Assembly: GCA_007695225.1 (NCBI GenBank)
Contig: REED01000173.1
Coordinates: 1-64,000 of the forward strand
DNA length: 64,000 nt
Source of the DNA: Gemmatimonadales bacterium
GTDB lineage: Bacteria; Gemmatimonadota; Gemmatimonadetes; Longimicrobiales; Gaopeijiaceae
Direction: 5' to 3'
A program made the translations under genes and the position numbers. This document shows positions 15,189 through 25,437 of the stretch, one piece after another; positions within the stretch are counted from its first letter, which is position 1, and the number at the start of each line of letters is the position of its first letter. The notes below the pieces were generated by a model that was not told the DNA's origin, searched no databases, and saw only the letters and a program-made list of their open reading frames with translations.

Positions 15189-16142
15189 GTGACCCACCCC
15201 GGCATGAAGCGATTCGCCCTGATCCTCCATTACGACGGGGGTCCCTTCCACGGCTGGCAGCTCCAGCGGGAGCAACCCACGGTACAGGGTGCCCTGGAGG
15301 GTGTGCTGAAACGCCTCACCGGAGTGCGGCGGCCCGTGGTGGGTTCGGGAAGGACGGACCGGGGGGTCCACGCCGCCGGCCAGGTGGCCACGGTGAAGCT
15401 CCCTCCCCGCTGGGAAGCGCCGGAGCTCCGGCGGGCGCTGAACGCTCTCCTCCCCCGGAGCATCTGGGTGGAAGAGGTGCGACAGGTCCCGGAGGCCTTC
15501 CACCCCCGATACCACGCCATTCGCCGCAGCTACGTCTACCAGGTGGGGCTCCAGCGGCGGGTCCGTTCCCCCTTCCTCCGGGGCGCGTGCTGGCCCCTGG
15601 ATGGAGAACGGCTGGATCCGGAGCTGCTGACCAAGGCGGCGGCCCTCATCCCCGGGGATCGGTCCTTCCGGAACTTCGCCAAGGCTGGGCAACCGGAGCG
15701 GGGGGAGCGGTGCCGGGTGGACGCCGCCGGATGGAGCCCGTGGATCGGCTCCGCCATGGGAGAACTGGAAGGCGGACCGATCCCGGAGAACGGGAGCCTC
15801 CACCCGGACGAGGCCCAAGGGGCAGGCCAGGCGGCCCCCCACCTGGAGGCCATGGGCGTCCGGTTCACCATCTCCGCGAATCGGTATCTCCACCACATGG
15901 TCCGGTATCTGGTGGGAACCATGATCGAGGTAGCCCGTGGAGGGCGGCCGCTGGAGGAGATGGCCGAGCTCCTCATGAACCCGGAGACGTCGCTGGTCAC
16001 CTCTCCCCCGGCTCCGCCCGAAGGGCTCTTTCTGGCTCGGGTGGAGTATCCATCGGCATCTTGGAATGGGGGTCCCGAACTTCCCCAGGACCGGGATCCC
16101 CCGCGACCCCCAACCCGACAACGGAGCACCGGAACCGAATGA
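15189..16142 (+). CDS. truA: tRNA pseudouridine(38-40) synthase
   Basis: Isomerises uridines 38-40 in the tRNA anticodon arm. 317 residues from GTG 15189; the ATG at 15204 ([12 protein letters not shown]) is the alternative. The catalytic Asp (about residue 57) lies in [36 protein letters not shown] and [20 protein letters not shown] are typical. Two departures from the family length of about 260: a 40-residue Gly/Pro/Glu loop around residues 180-220, and a Pro/Arg-rich tail. No Shine-Dalgarno precedes either start, in keeping with a leaderless message. The stop overlaps the transaldolase gene (ATGA). Confidence 0.93.
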   Translation: MTHPGMKRFALILHYDGGPFHGWQLQREQPTVQGALEGVLKRLTGVRRPVVGSGRTDRGVHAAGQVATVKLPPRWEAPELRRALNALLPRSIWVEEVRQVPEAFHPRYHAIRRSYVYQVGLQRRVRSPFLRGACWPLDGERLDPELLTKAAALIPGDRSFRNFAKAGQPERGERCRVDAAGWSPWIGSAMGELEGGPIPENGSLHPDEAQGAGQAAPHLEAMGVRFTISANRYLHHMVRYLVGTMIEVARGGRPLEEMAELLMNPETSLVTSPPAPPEGLFLARVEYPSASWNGGPELPQDRDPPRPPTRQRSTGTE

Positions 16143-16795
16143 AGATCTTCCTGGACACGGCCGACCTGGACGAAATCCGCCGGGCGGCGGAGGCCCGTCT
16201 CATCGATGGCGTCACCACCAACCCCTCCCTCCTTGCAAAGTCGGCGGGAGATCGGGAGCCGGTGGAGGTCTTCATGGAGATCAGTCGGCTGGTGGACGGT
16301 CCCATCTCCGCGGAGGTGGTGGCCACCGATACCGAGGGGATGGTGACGGAGGGGGAGAAGCTGGCCGCCCTCCACGAGAACATCGTGGTGAAGGTTCCCC
16401 TCACCGAGGCGGGCCTGCGGGCGTGTCGGACCCTTTCGGACCGGGAGATCCGAACCAACGTCACCCTCTGCTTCTCCGCGGTGCAGGCCCTCCTGGCCGC
16501 CAAGGCCGGAGCCACCTACATCTCCCCCTTCGTGGGCCGCCTGGACGACGTGGGGCATGACGGGATGGAGGTCCTGGCGGAGATCCGAGACCTCTACGAC
16601 ACCTACGGCTACGATACGGAGATCCTGGCCGCCTCCCTGCGGCACCCCCGGCATGTCCTGGAGGCCATGAAGGTGGGAGCGGACGTGGCCACCCTCCCCC
16701 CCAAGGTCCTTTACCAGCTCATGCATCATCCCCTCACGGAAAGTGGGCTGGCGACCTTCCTTTCGGACTGGGAAGGTTTGGGTCGAGCCCTCTGA
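16139..16795 (+). CDS. tal: transaldolase, short TalC-type
   Basis: 218-residue member of the transaldolase/fructose-6-phosphate aldolase family. The Schiff-base Lys85 is in [17 protein letters not shown] and [19 protein letters not shown] are typical. Two diagnostic positions separate the activities: Glu59 (SAEVV) and Phe131 (SPFVGR) are the transaldolase residues, whereas F6P aldolase has Gln and Tyr there, so transfer of dihydroxyacetone units in the pentose phosphate pathway is the better call. ATG overlaps the truA stop; longer in-frame extensions are truA shadow. Confidence 0.92.
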   Translation: MKIFLDTADLDEIRRAAEARLIDGVTTNPSLLAKSAGDREPVEVFMEISRLVDGPISAEVVATDTEGMVTEGEKLAALHENIVVKVPLTEAGLRACRTLSDREIRTNVTLCFSAVQALLAAKAGATYISPFVGRLDDVGHDGMEVLAEIRDLYDTYGYDTEILAASLRHPRHVLEAMKVGADVATLPPKVLYQLMHHPLTESGLATFLSDWEGLGRAL

Positions 16796-16833
16796 GCCCG
16801 ACCTCAGGTTCCCGATCCGCCTTGGAGGCTTTC

Positions 16834-18495
16834 ATGCCCCATCGCTCATCCTCCGTGCGTCGCTCCGGCCCCACGGCTCTGGCCCTTTCGGCTCTGGCCC
16901 TCTCAACCCTGGCCCTCCTCCTGCTGTCGGGCTGTGCCCCCGACACCGGGGAAGGGGCCCCTGCATCCGATGCCGTTGCCTTGAGCGGGGAGGGGAGTCC
17001 CCCCTCCCCGGACACCGAGTCTCCCGCCTCCGCACCCGCCTCCGCCTCCGCCCCCGGTGACCTCCGGACCTCCGGGTCCGGGTCCCCGGGGCTGACGGCC
17101 CTCCTCCCTCCCCGCCGGGAGGGCGCCCTTGCGGGGGCCGCGGGTACGGCCCTTGCGGGGGCCGCGGGTACGGGGGCCACGTCGGCCTCCGCCCAGGACC
17201 TGGATGCCTCCCGCACCACTGCGGTGGTGACGGCGGCGGCCCGGGTCTCCCCGGGAGTGGTGGCGGTGAACGTCCTCAGGACCCAGCAGGTCCAGGTCCG
17301 GGACCCCTTCTGGGACGACTTCTTCTTCTTCGGTCCCCCCTCGGGGCGGACCGCCACCCGACGGGTTCCGTCGCTGGGCTCGGGGTTCATCGTGGACGCG
17401 TCCGGGGTGATCCTCACCAACGACCACGTGGTGCGGGGGGCGGAGCGGATCCTCGTCTCCCTCCCCGACGGCCGGGACGCCGAGGCGCGACTGGTGGGCA
17501 CCGACGAAGCCACCGACGTGGCGGTGCTGCAGGTGGAGTTGGCGGACCTCCCGGTGGTCCCCGTGGGACGCTCCGACGACCTCCTCATCGGAGAGTGGAC
17601 CCTGGCCTTCGGGAACCCCTTCGGGAACCTCCTCTCCAACCCCGAGCCCACCGTCACCGTGGGGGTGGTCTCTGCCCTGGGACGCCACATCGTGGCGTCG
17701 GGGGAGGAGCGGGGGTTCTACCTGGGAATGATCCAGACCGATGCAGCCATCAACCCCGGGAACTCAGGGGGTCCGTTGGTGAACGCCCTGGGCGAGGTCA
17801 TCGGGATGAACGCCTCCATCTTCTCCCGGGGCGGCGGGAGCGAGGGGATGGGCTTCGCCATCCCCATCGAACGGGTCCTCCGCATCGCCGACGACCTGAT
17901 CCAGCACGGCCGGGTCCGGCGGGCATGGTCGGGGATGGACGTAGAACCGGTGGACGCCGACGAGTTCGGGCGAACCCGGGGGGTGCGGGCCAGCCGGGTC
18001 ACGCCAGGCTCCCCCGCCGAGCGGGCCGGGATCCGGGAGGGAGATCGGATCCTCGAGCTGAACGAACGGCGCCTCACCACCCCCCTCGACTTCGAGGCCC
18101 TCCTTCTCGATCTTCGGGCCGGGGATGAGCTTCGGGTGGGGGTGGAGGGACGGCGATCCCCCCTTGCCCTCCGGGCGGAGGAGTTCCCCTCCCAGCTGGC
18201 GGAACGGATCACGGTCCTCCGGGACCTGCAGGTGGTGACCCTGACCCCGGCGATTCGGGACGAGCAGGGCGTGACCAGCGAGGAAGGCGCACTGGTGGTG
18301 GACATCGCACCCGCCACCCAGCAGATCCTGGGACTCCGACCGGGGGACGTCATCGTGGGACTGAACAACCGGGGGATCCGGGGGGCCGACGACCTGGCCC
18401 AGGCGCTGGGACAGATCCCCGCAGGATCCCGGGTCCGCCTCTATTTCGAACGGAACCGGGGCCTGGTGGCCCGGGACTTCGTCATGGGCCGCTGA
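16834..18495 (+). CDS. HtrA/DegQ-like periplasmic serine protease, lipoprotein
   Basis: 553 residues. The ATG at 16834 follows GGAGG by 5-6 nt. Lipobox LLSGC with Cys34, so it is probably anchored to a membrane facing the periplasm. Residues 35-125 are a disordered Ser/Pro/Ala/Gly linker with a duplicated octapeptide. The protease domain has a complete triad: His198 (TNDHVV), Asp228 (TDVAV) and Ser311 (GNSGGP). Two PDZ domains follow (about 385-455 and 470-553), each with a G.R.GD.I motif. The role is degradation or chaperoning of misfolded envelope proteins. Not coupled to its neighbours; 38-nt and 84-nt gaps. Confidence 0.92.
   Translation: MPHRSSSVRRSGPTALALSALALSTLALLLLSGCAPDTGEGAPASDAVALSGEGSPPSPDTESPASAPASASAPGDLRTSGSGSPGLTALLPPRREGALAGAAGTALAGAAGTGATSASAQDLDASRTTAVVTAAARVSPGVVAVNVLRTQQVQVRDPFWDDFFFFGPPSGRTATRRVPSLGSGFIVDASGVILTNDHVVRGAERILVSLPDGRDAEARLVGTDEATDVAVLQVELADLPVVPVGRSDDLLIGEWTLAFGNPFGNLLSNPEPTVTVGVVSALGRHIVASGEERGFYLGMIQTDAAINPGNSGGPLVNALGEVIGMNASIFSRGGGSEGMGFAIPIERVLRIADDLIQHGRVRRAWSGMDVEPVDADEFGRTRGVRASRVTPGSPAERAGIREGDRILELNERRLTTPLDFEALLLDLRAGDELRVGVEGRRSPLALRAEEFPSQLAERITVLRDLQVVTLTPAIRDEQGVTSEEGALVVDIAPATQQILGLRPGDVIVGLNNRGIRGADDLAQALGQIPAGSRVRLYFERNRGLVARDFVMGR
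17125..17172 (+). repeat. perfect 24-bp tandem duplication in the HtrA linker
   Basis: Two identical adjacent 24-bp units, 17125-17148 and 17149-17172, encoding ALAGAAGT twice. In frame, in the low-complexity linker between lipid anchor and protease domain. No sequence divergence, so the duplication is recent or maintained by slippage. Confidence 0.9.
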
Positions 18496-18579
18496 CCCAC
18501 GTCACCCGAACGCACCCCCTGAGCGATTCCCATCGATCCCCATGAGCCATTCCCCGAGGACCCCTTCATTGGAGCGCAG

Positions 18580-20028
18580 GTGACGGAACAGGCACAGGAG
18601 CGATACTCCCACCCCCTCTCAGAGCGCTACGCCTCGAGAGAGATGCAGCGGATCTTCTCGCCGGCCCACCGCTTCGGCACCTGGCGCCGGCTCTGGCTGG
18701 CCCTGGCCACAGCCCAGCGGGAGCTGGGGCTCCCCATCCCCGAGGAGGCCCTCCGGGAGATGGAGGCGGGGCTGGATGACCTGGACCTGGTGCAGGCCGC
18801 CGAGTACGAGCGCCGGTTTCGCCACGACGTCATGGCCCACGTCCACCTCTTCGGAGATGTGGCCCCGGCGGCGAAGGGGATCCTCCACCTGGGAGCCACC
18901 TCGGCCTTCATCGGGGACAACACGGACCTCATCCTCCACCGGGACGCCCTTCTCCTCCTGAGGGCCCGGGTGGTCCGGTGCGTCCGGGCGCTGGCAGGCT
19001 TCGCCCACACCTACCGGGAGCTCCCCACCCTGGGGTACACCCACTTCCAGCCCGCACAGCCCACTACGGTGGGGAAGCGGGCCACCCTCTGGATCCAGGA
19101 CCTCCTCCTGGACCTGGAGGAGATGGAGTTCCGCCTTGAGACACTTCGCTTCCGGGGGGTACGGGGAACCACCGGGACACAGGCGTCCTTCCTGGAGCTC
19201 TTCCAGGGGGACCATGGGAAGGTGGAGGAACTGGACCGGCGGGTAGGACAGAAGATGGGGTTCCCCAAGAACTACGGGGTAAGCGGGCAGACCTACCCCC
19301 GGAAGGTGGACGCAGCCCTCCTGGGGACGGTGGCGGGGCTGGGAGCTTCCATCTCCCGATTCGGGAATGACCTCCGTCTTCTGGCGCACCTCCGGGAAGT
19401 GGAGGAGCCCTTCGAGGAGGAGCAGATCGGCTCCTCCGCCATGCCCTACAAGCGAAACCCGATGCGCGCGGAGCGGATGTGCGCCCTGGGGCGTCACGCC
19501 ATCACTCTCTTCCAGGATCCGGCCCAGACGGCCGCCACCCAGTGGCTGGAACGGAGCCTGGACGACTCGGCAAACCGGCGCCTCTCCATCCCCGATGCGT
19601 ACCTGACGGTGGACGGGGCCCTCGTTCTCTACGAGAATGTGGCCTCGGATCTCCGGGTCCACCCGGCGGTGGTCCGCCGAAACCTCCACGAACACCTTCC
19701 CTTCATGGCCACCGAGACCATCCTGATGCAAGCGGTGCGGGCCGGGGGCGACCGGCAGGAGCTCCACGAGCGGATCCGCCGCCACGCGCTGGCCGCCGCA
19801 GGTCGGATGAAAGAGGGTGAGGATGCCGACCTGGTGGAGCGAATCGCCTCGGATCCCGCCTTCGGGTTGGATCGGGACGGTGTGGAGGCCCTCCTGGACG
19901 CTCGACGCTTTGTGGGGCGGGCACCGGAACAGGTGGATGCCTTCCTTTCGGATTGGGTGGAGCCCGTGGTGACCCGCCTGGGCGATGATGCCGACGCCCG
20001 GGTCCGCCCCCCAGAAGTCCGGGTCTGA
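18580..20028 (+). CDS. purB: adenylosuccinate lyase
   Basis: Releases fumarate from SAICAR and from adenylosuccinate, serving both IMP synthesis and AMP formation. 482 residues from a GTG with GGAG 5 nt upstream. Signature GSSAMPYKRNP is present, with YTHFQPAQPTTVGKR and the fumarase-superfamily HLGATSAFIGDN. Length and the RRLSIPDAYLTVDG region resemble the longer, eukaryote-like branch of the family. First gene of the purine run; separated from purC by 97 nt in which I see nothing. Confidence 0.95.
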   Translation: MTEQAQERYSHPLSERYASREMQRIFSPAHRFGTWRRLWLALATAQRELGLPIPEEALREMEAGLDDLDLVQAAEYERRFRHDVMAHVHLFGDVAPAAKGILHLGATSAFIGDNTDLILHRDALLLLRARVVRCVRALAGFAHTYRELPTLGYTHFQPAQPTTVGKRATLWIQDLLLDLEEMEFRLETLRFRGVRGTTGTQASFLELFQGDHGKVEELDRRVGQKMGFPKNYGVSGQTYPRKVDAALLGTVAGLGASISRFGNDLRLLAHLREVEEPFEEEQIGSSAMPYKRNPMRAERMCALGRHAITLFQDPAQTAATQWLERSLDDSANRRLSIPDAYLTVDGALVLYENVASDLRVHPAVVRRNLHEHLPFMATETILMQAVRAGGDRQELHERIRRHALAAAGRMKEGEDADLVERIASDPAFGLDRDGVEALLDARRFVGRAPEQVDAFLSDWVEPVVTRLGDDADARVRPPEVRV

Positions 20029-20125
20029 CCCCCATGGCTCCCCTTCCTCCGCCCTCGCCTCACCAATCGCCGCAGCGTCCCGCGCCGGTGACGGCCATTC
20101 CGACTCCCTTCGCGCCCGTCACTCC

Positions 20126-21154
20126 ATGACCCCTCCTGACGGTCCCTCCGCTACTGGGGCCCTCCGGGCCTCGACCCTCCCCCTTCCCCTTCTCCATCGG
20201 GGGAAGGTCCGGGAGATGTACGAGGCGGGGGAGGGCCTCCTTCTCATGGTGGCGTCGGACCGGGTCTCGGCCTTCGACGTCGTCATGGAGGAGCCGGTCC
20301 CCCGGAAGGGCGAGGTCCTCACCCTCCTGACGGCATGGTGGCTGGACCGGCTCCCGGAGCTCCTGGGGGGTGGGGAGGCTGGAGAAGATGGGAGCGAAGG
20401 GAGGCCGCCCCTCCTCCACCACGCCGTGGCCGCCCGCCCAGAGGAGATCCGCGCACGGGTCCCGGCGCTCCGGGATCCGGCGCTGGCCCCCCACTGGGAA
20501 CGGAGGGCCCTACTGGTGCGCCGCACCGAGCCCCTTCCGGTGGAATGTGTGGTCCGGGGCTACCTGTCGGGATCGGCCTGGAGGGAGTACGTGGACGCGG
20601 GCACGCTGGCCGGAGAGCCCCTCCCGTCGGGGCTCCAGGAGGCGGACCGGCTCGCCGAGCCCCTCTTCTCCCCCGCCACCAAGGCGGTGAGTGGCCACGA
20701 CGAGAACATTCCCTTCCAGGGGGTGGTGGACCGGTTGGGAAGGACCCGGGCCGAGGCGCTGCGGGCGCTGTCCCTGGCCATCTACGACGCCGGATCCCGG
20801 GTGGCCCGGGAGCGGGGCATCGTCCTGGCGGACACCAAGTTCGAATTCGGGGTGGACCCCCAGGGGCGCCTGGTCCTCATCGACGAGGTCCTCACCCCGG
20901 ATTCCTCCCGCTACTGGCCCCTGGAAAGCTATCGGCCCGGGACGAATCCGCCCTCGCTGGACAAGCAGCCCGTCCGGGATTTTCTGGATTCACTCCCGGA
21001 CTGGGACCACGCCCCGCCCCCGCCGCCCCTCCCGGGGGGGGTGGTGGAGGCGGCCACGGCCCGATACCTGGAGATCTTCCGTCGCCTCACGGGGCAGGAG
21101 CTGGACGAGTACCGTCCCCCGGCCTTTCCAGCCCCCACCTCTCCGGGGGGGTAG
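20126..21154 (+). CDS. purC: SAICAR synthetase
   Basis: ATP-dependent condensation of CAIR with aspartate. 342 residues from the ATG at 20126; the frame extends to 19985 inside purB but nothing supports an earlier start. Motifs: HRGKVREMYE, LMVASDRVSAFDVVM, VVRGYLSGSAWREY, GHDENIPF, LADTKFEFGVD and DEVLTPDSSRYW. The loop around residues 80-95 is Gly/Glu rich, and the C-terminus has Pro-rich additions. Five nt before pssA. Confidence 0.96.
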   Translation: MTPPDGPSATGALRASTLPLPLLHRGKVREMYEAGEGLLLMVASDRVSAFDVVMEEPVPRKGEVLTLLTAWWLDRLPELLGGGEAGEDGSEGRPPLLHHAVAARPEEIRARVPALRDPALAPHWERRALLVRRTEPLPVECVVRGYLSGSAWREYVDAGTLAGEPLPSGLQEADRLAEPLFSPATKAVSGHDENIPFQGVVDRLGRTRAEALRALSLAIYDAGSRVARERGIVLADTKFEFGVDPQGRLVLIDEVLTPDSSRYWPLESYRPGTNPPSLDKQPVRDFLDSLPDWDHAPPPPPLPGGVVEAATARYLEIFRRLTGQELDEYRPPAFPAPTSPGG

Positions 21155-21159
21155 GGTCC

Positions 21160-22068
21160 ATGATCCCCACCCCGAAACGGCCCGGACTGCCCAGCCCCCG
21201 AGCGGGACTGCAGCGAGGGATCATCATCCTCCCCTCGGCCTTCACCCTGGGAAACCTCTTCTTCGGGCTCTACGCCATTGTGGCGGCCTCGAGAGGAGAC
21301 TTCGACTGGGCGGCGTGGTGTATCGTCATCGCCGCCGTGCTGGACATGCTGGACGGCCGGATCGCCCGCTTCACCCGGACCGGGACGCGCTTTGGGGCGG
21401 AGCTGGATTCCCTGGTGGACGCCATCTCCTTCGGGGTGGCCCCGGCCTTCATCCTTTACCACCTCTTCCTGGCGGATCAGCCCTGGAGCTGGATCCTCTC
21501 CTTCGTCTACGTGACGGCGGTGGTGGTGCGCCTGGCCCGGTTCAACGTGGAGCAGGGAGGCGAGGCGAAGCGGGCCTTCCACGGCCTTCCCTCCCCCACC
21601 GCCGGGATGATCCTGGCCACCATCCACCCTTTCTTCACCGCTCCGGGGGTGGCCGCCCTCACCGGTGGTCTTCCCTCCATGGAGCGGGTGGCCATGCTCA
21701 TGGTGGGGATCGCCGTCCTCATGGTGAGCCACGTCCCCTACCAGCTGGTCCCCCGGGTGGACATCCGGAGCCTCCGGGGAATCCTCATGAGCATCTTCCT
21801 GGGGGTCTCCGCCGTTGCGGCCCTCACCGTACCGGAATACTTCATCTTCCCCTTCCTGGTCCTCTACACGGCCCAGGGAGTGATCCGCTCCTTCGTCCTG
21901 GGCCTCTTGGAACGCCTTCCCGACCAGGACCCGCTCCTGGACGTGGAGGAGGACGACGGCCAGGCGGAGGTACGGGAACTGGACTACGGGGAGATCGCCC
22001 CGGAGAAGTACGACACCCTCGACCCCGTTCACGACACCGATCCGAACCCCCCGGAGAACGAACGTTGA
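21160..22068 (+). CDS. pssA: CDP-diacylglycerol-serine O-phosphatidyltransferase
   Basis: Makes phosphatidylserine, the precursor of phosphatidylethanolamine, at the inner membrane. 302 residues with about seven to eight membrane helices. The CDP-alcohol phosphotransferase motif DG..AR...(8)G...D...D is complete (DMLDGRIARFTRTG then FGAELDSLVD). The N-terminus IIILPSAFTLGNLFFGLYA is typical of PssA. The last 50 residues are an acidic tail. It is embedded in the purine operon: 5 nt after purC and overlapping purS (TTGA). The shared link with purines is not metabolic and probably reflects only co-expression. Confidence 0.92.
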   Translation: MIPTPKRPGLPSPRAGLQRGIIILPSAFTLGNLFFGLYAIVAASRGDFDWAAWCIVIAAVLDMLDGRIARFTRTGTRFGAELDSLVDAISFGVAPAFILYHLFLADQPWSWILSFVYVTAVVVRLARFNVEQGGEAKRAFHGLPSPTAGMILATIHPFFTAPGVAALTGGLPSMERVAMLMVGIAVLMVSHVPYQLVPRVDIRSLRGILMSIFLGVSAVAALTVPEYFIFPFLVLYTAQGVIRSFVLGLLERLPDQDPLLDVEEDDGQAEVRELDYGEIAPEKYDTLDPVHDTDPNPPENER

Positions 22069-22424
22069 AGCGATTTCAGATGGAAGTCCGCGTGAAGCCC
22101 CGTCCCGGCCTCCTGGATCCCCAGGGGAAGGCCATCCATCACGCCCTGGAGTCCCTGGGCTACCCCGGCGTGGCCGAGGTCCGGGTAGGGAAGGTCATGG
22201 ACCTGGAGGTGGATGCCGCCTCGGAATCCGAGGCCCGGGAGCGGGTGGAGGAGATGTGCCGGAAGCTCCTGGCGAATCCGGTAACCGAGGACTTCGAGGT
22301 GACGGTTGCAGGCTCCGGCGAGGTTCCCGAGGGGGACGGCGCCGGGTCGGGAGACCGGCCCGATCCGGCCGGCGGCGGGGTTCGGACCTCTGACGTCGGA
22401 ACCGCCGGAGGGGGTGAAGGATGA
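22065..22424 (+). CDS. purS: FGAM synthase subunit PurS
   Basis: Small structural subunit of the three-part formylglycinamidine synthase that bridges PurL and PurQ. 119 residues; the TTG at 22065 overlaps the pssA stop and gives [20 protein letters not shown], aligning with the first beta strand of known PurS; an ATG at 22080 would truncate that strand. Core motifs [21 protein letters not shown] and [12 protein letters not shown]. The last 35 residues are a Gly/Asp/Pro-rich tail missing from typical 80-85-residue PurS. Overlaps purQ (ATGA). Confidence 0.93.
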   Translation: MKRFQMEVRVKPRPGLLDPQGKAIHHALESLGYPGVAEVRVGKVMDLEVDAASESEARERVEEMCRKLLANPVTEDFEVTVAGSGEVPEGDGAGSGDRPDPAGGGVRTSDVGTAGGGEG

Positions 22425-23122
22425 AGGTGGCCGTCCTGACCTTTCCCGGCTCCAACTGTGACTACGACTGCTACCAGGCGCTCAAGACCCTGGGCGGCTT
22501 CGAACCCGAGTTCCGGTGGCACCGGGACCGGGAGCTGGGCGACGTGGATGCGGTGATGATCCCCGGCGGTTTCTCCTATGGGGACTACCTCCGGCCCGGA
22601 GCCATCGCCCGCTTCTCCCCCATCCTGGAAGCGGTTGGGGAGTTCGCCCGGGCCGGAGGGCCGGTGGTGGGGATCTGCAACGGATTCCAGGTCCTGTGCG
22701 AGGCCGGTCTTCTCCCCGGCGCCCTCCTCCGGAACGAGAGCCTCCGCTTCCGGAGCTTTCCGGTCCATATCCGGGTGGAGACCACCCGGACCCCTTTCAC
22801 CTCGACCTATGAGAAGGGGCGGGTCCTCCAGATCCCCATCGCCCATGGGGATGGGAACTACCACGCCACCCCGGAGACGCTGGCGGAGCTGGAGGGGGAG
22901 GACCGGATCGTCTTCCGATACTGCACCCCAAAGGGGGCCCTGAGCCCCGAGGCCAACCCCAACGGCTCGGCCCACCACATCGCCGGAATCCTCAACGAAA
23001 CCCGCAACGTCCTGGGGATGATGCCCCACCCGGAACGGGCGGTGGAGGACATCCTGGGCTCCACCGACGGCACGGGGCTCTTCACCTCACTCAGAGCGCA
23101 CCTTCAGGGAGCGGCAGCATGA
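22421..23122 (+). CDS. purQ: FGAM synthase glutaminase subunit PurQ
   Basis: Class I glutamine amidotransferase supplying ammonia to PurL. 233 residues. Catalytic Cys86 in GICNGFQVL, and the His/Glu pair in [18 protein letters not shown] and [15 protein letters not shown] are family marks. Overlaps purS upstream and purL downstream, both by ATGA, consistent with equal synthesis of the three subunits. Confidence 0.97.
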   Translation: MKVAVLTFPGSNCDYDCYQALKTLGGFEPEFRWHRDRELGDVDAVMIPGGFSYGDYLRPGAIARFSPILEAVGEFARAGGPVVGICNGFQVLCEAGLLPGALLRNESLRFRSFPVHIRVETTRTPFTSTYEKGRVLQIPIAHGDGNYHATPETLAELEGEDRIVFRYCTPKGALSPEANPNGSAHHIAGILNETRNVLGMMPHPERAVEDILGSTDGTGLFTSLRAHLQGAAA

Positions 23123-25437
23123 CCCCGGTGACGGAAGTGACGGACATTCCCCAGCCCCGACAGGGCGATCCCGAGATCACCCCGGAGCTGGTGGCGGAGC
23201 ACGGCCTCTCCGAAGAGGAATACGAGCGGGTCCTGGGGATCCTGGGCCGGACGCCCACCTTCACGGAACTGGGGATCTTCTCCGCCATGTGGTCGGAGCA
23301 CTGCGGATACAAGAACTCCAAGCGACTCCTCCGCCTCCTCCCCACCGAGGCGCCCTGGGTGATCCAGGGGCCGGGAGAGAACGCCGGGGTCATCGACGTG
23401 GGGGACGGGCTGGCCATCGCCTTCAAGATCGAGTCCCACAACCACCCTTCCGCGGTGGAACCCTACCAGGGCGCCGCCACCGGGGTGGGGGGGATCCTCC
23501 GGGACATCTTCACCATGGGGGCCCGGCCCATCGCGGTGCTGGACTCCCTTCGGTTCGGAGACCTGGACTCGGGGCGGGTGCGCTACCTCCTGGCCGGGGT
23601 GGTGAAGGGAATCGGTGACTACGGGAACTGCGTGGGGATCCCCAACATCGGGGGCGAGGTCTTCTTCGACCGGGCCTACGAGGGAAACCCACTGGTGAAC
23701 GCCATGGCCATCGGCCTCATGAAGCGGGAAGAACTCATCCTGGGGGAGGCCACCGGAGTGGGGAACACCCTCATGGCGGTGGGCGCCCGCACCGGCCGGG
23801 ACGGGATCCATGGGGCGACGTTCGCCTCGGAGGAGCTTTCCGAGGATGCCGACGAGGCCAGCCGGCCCCGGGTACAGGTGGGGGACCCCTTCACCGAGAA
23901 GCTCCTCCTGGAGGCCTCGCTGGAGCTCATCCGGAGCGGCCATATCGTGGGAATCCAGGACATGGGGGCCGCCGGCCTCACCTCCTCGGCGTCGGAGATG
24001 GCGGGGCGCGGAGGGAGTGGCGTGGTGCTGGAAATGGCCGACGTCCCCGTCCGGGAGGAGGGGATGACACCCTACGAGATCCTCCTCTCCGAGTCCCAGG
24101 AGCGGATGCTGGTGGTGGCGGAGCGTGGGAAGGAACATGAAGTCCGGAAGATCCTGGAGAAGTGGGAGTTGGAGGCGGAGCCGGTGGGAGAGGTCACCGA
24201 CGACGGCCGCTTCCGCATCCTGGAACATGGGGCGGTGGTGGCGGACATCCCCGCTCTCCCCCTCACCGACGGGTGCCCCACGTACGAGCGGGAGGGAATC
24301 GAGGGGGAGGAGGTGAAGGCGGCCCGGGAGATGGATCTCTCCTCCTTCCTGGAGCCGGAGGGAGACCTGACTCCGATCTTCCTGGAGCTCCTGGGATCCC
24401 CGAATCTGACCTCGAAGCGGTGGATCTACGAGCAGTACGACACCACCGTCCGGACCGGGACGGTGATCCGTCCCGGTGGGGACGCCGGGGTGATCCGTCT
24501 GAGGGGGACGAAGAAGGGAATCGCCGCCACCACCGACTGCAACGGACGCTACTGCTGGCTGGACCCCCGGGAGGGAGCGAAGGCGGCGGTGGCGGAAGCG
24601 GCCCGGAACGTGGTGTGCGCCGGGGCTCTCCCCACGGCGGTGACCAATAACCTGAACTTCGGAAACCCGCTGAAGCCCCACATCTACCACCAGCTCCGGG
24701 AAGCCGTGCTGGGGATGGCCGAGGCCTGCTCCCTCTTCGAGACGCCGGTGACGGGCGGAAACGTCTCCCTCTTCAACGAGACCGACGGGGTGGCCATCTA
24801 CCCGACCCCGGTGATCGGGATGGTGGGGATCCTGGACGACGTGGAAGCCCACGCCACCTCCTCCGCCTTCCAGGCCCAGGGGGACGTGATCCTCCTCCTG
24901 GGGGAGAACCGGGAGGAAATCGGCGGCTCGGAGTATCTCTACCGCACCCAGGGGATGGTGGCGGGGAAGCCGCCGGTGGTGGACCTTCTGGCGGAACGTC
25001 GACTCCAGCACGGAGTGCTGGGGCTGATCCAACGGGGGCTCATCCGCTCGGCCCACGACTGCGCCGAGGGGGGGCTGGCCTTCGCCCTGCTGGAATCGGC
25101 ACTGGGCGACGGGAGTCAGGCTTTCGGCGTGGATGTGGAACTCCACGACCGGCTGGCGCCGGTGGCCCTCTTCTTCGGCGAGACCACGGGGCGGGTGGTG
25201 GTCTCCTGCGCCCCCGAGGATGAGGCGGATGTGCTGGAAGCTGCGCGGGGTTTCGGGATCCCGGTCCGGGTGCTGGGTCACGTGACCGCGCCCGATGGGG
25301 CCTTCTCGATGAGGACGCCCCGTGGTAGCCTACAGATCGAGATGAGTGCGCTGGCGGAGCGGTACTTCGGCACCCTCCCCGCCCTCATGGAACGCACGGA
25401 GCCGGCCCCCGAGGCCGGAGTCCAGGAGGAGTTTTGA
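23119..25437 (+). CDS. purL: FGAM synthase large subunit PurL (short type)
   Basis: ATP-dependent conversion of FGAR to FGAM. 772 residues, the short form that needs PurS and PurQ rather than the 1300-residue proteobacterial fusion. Motifs: [20 protein letters not shown], the ATP-site [38 protein letters not shown], and [13 protein letters not shown] near the end. Starts within the purQ stop (ATGA) and ends on the purF TTG (TTGA). Complete and unremarkable. Confidence 0.98.
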   Translation: MTPVTEVTDIPQPRQGDPEITPELVAEHGLSEEEYERVLGILGRTPTFTELGIFSAMWSEHCGYKNSKRLLRLLPTEAPWVIQGPGENAGVIDVGDGLAIAFKIESHNHPSAVEPYQGAATGVGGILRDIFTMGARPIAVLDSLRFGDLDSGRVRYLLAGVVKGIGDYGNCVGIPNIGGEVFFDRAYEGNPLVNAMAIGLMKREELILGEATGVGNTLMAVGARTGRDGIHGATFASEELSEDADEASRPRVQVGDPFTEKLLLEASLELIRSGHIVGIQDMGAAGLTSSASEMAGRGGSGVVLEMADVPVREEGMTPYEILLSESQERMLVVAERGKEHEVRKILEKWELEAEPVGEVTDDGRFRILEHGAVVADIPALPLTDGCPTYEREGIEGEEVKAAREMDLSSFLEPEGDLTPIFLELLGSPNLTSKRWIYEQYDTTVRTGTVIRPGGDAGVIRLRGTKKGIAATTDCNGRYCWLDPREGAKAAVAEAARNVVCAGALPTAVTNNLNFGNPLKPHIYHQLREAVLGMAEACSLFETPVTGGNVSLFNETDGVAIYPTPVIGMVGILDDVEAHATSSAFQAQGDVILLLGENREEIGGSEYLYRTQGMVAGKPPVVDLLAERRLQHGVLGLIQRGLIRSAHDCAEGGLAFALLESALGDGSQAFGVDVELHDRLAPVALFFGETTGRVVVSCAPEDEADVLEAARGFGIPVRVLGHVTAPDGAFSMRTPRGSLQIEMSALAERYFGTLPALMERTEPAPEAGVQEEF

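Noticed and set aside
16139-16795. Fructose-6-phosphate aldolase
   Set aside because: Glu59 and Phe131 are transaldolase-type residues rather than Gln and Tyr.
18520-18554. Imperfect 12-bp direct repeat before purB
   Set aside because: Two copies (TGAGCGATTCCC and TGAGCCATTCCC) 23 bp apart with no flanking element; too little to call a site or mobile-element scar.
23104-25281. 725-residue minus-strand ORF antisense to purL
   Set aside because: High-GC shadow of the third codon position: His/Pro/Gly/Arg-rich translation with no recognisable motif, while the plus strand is an unmistakable PurL.
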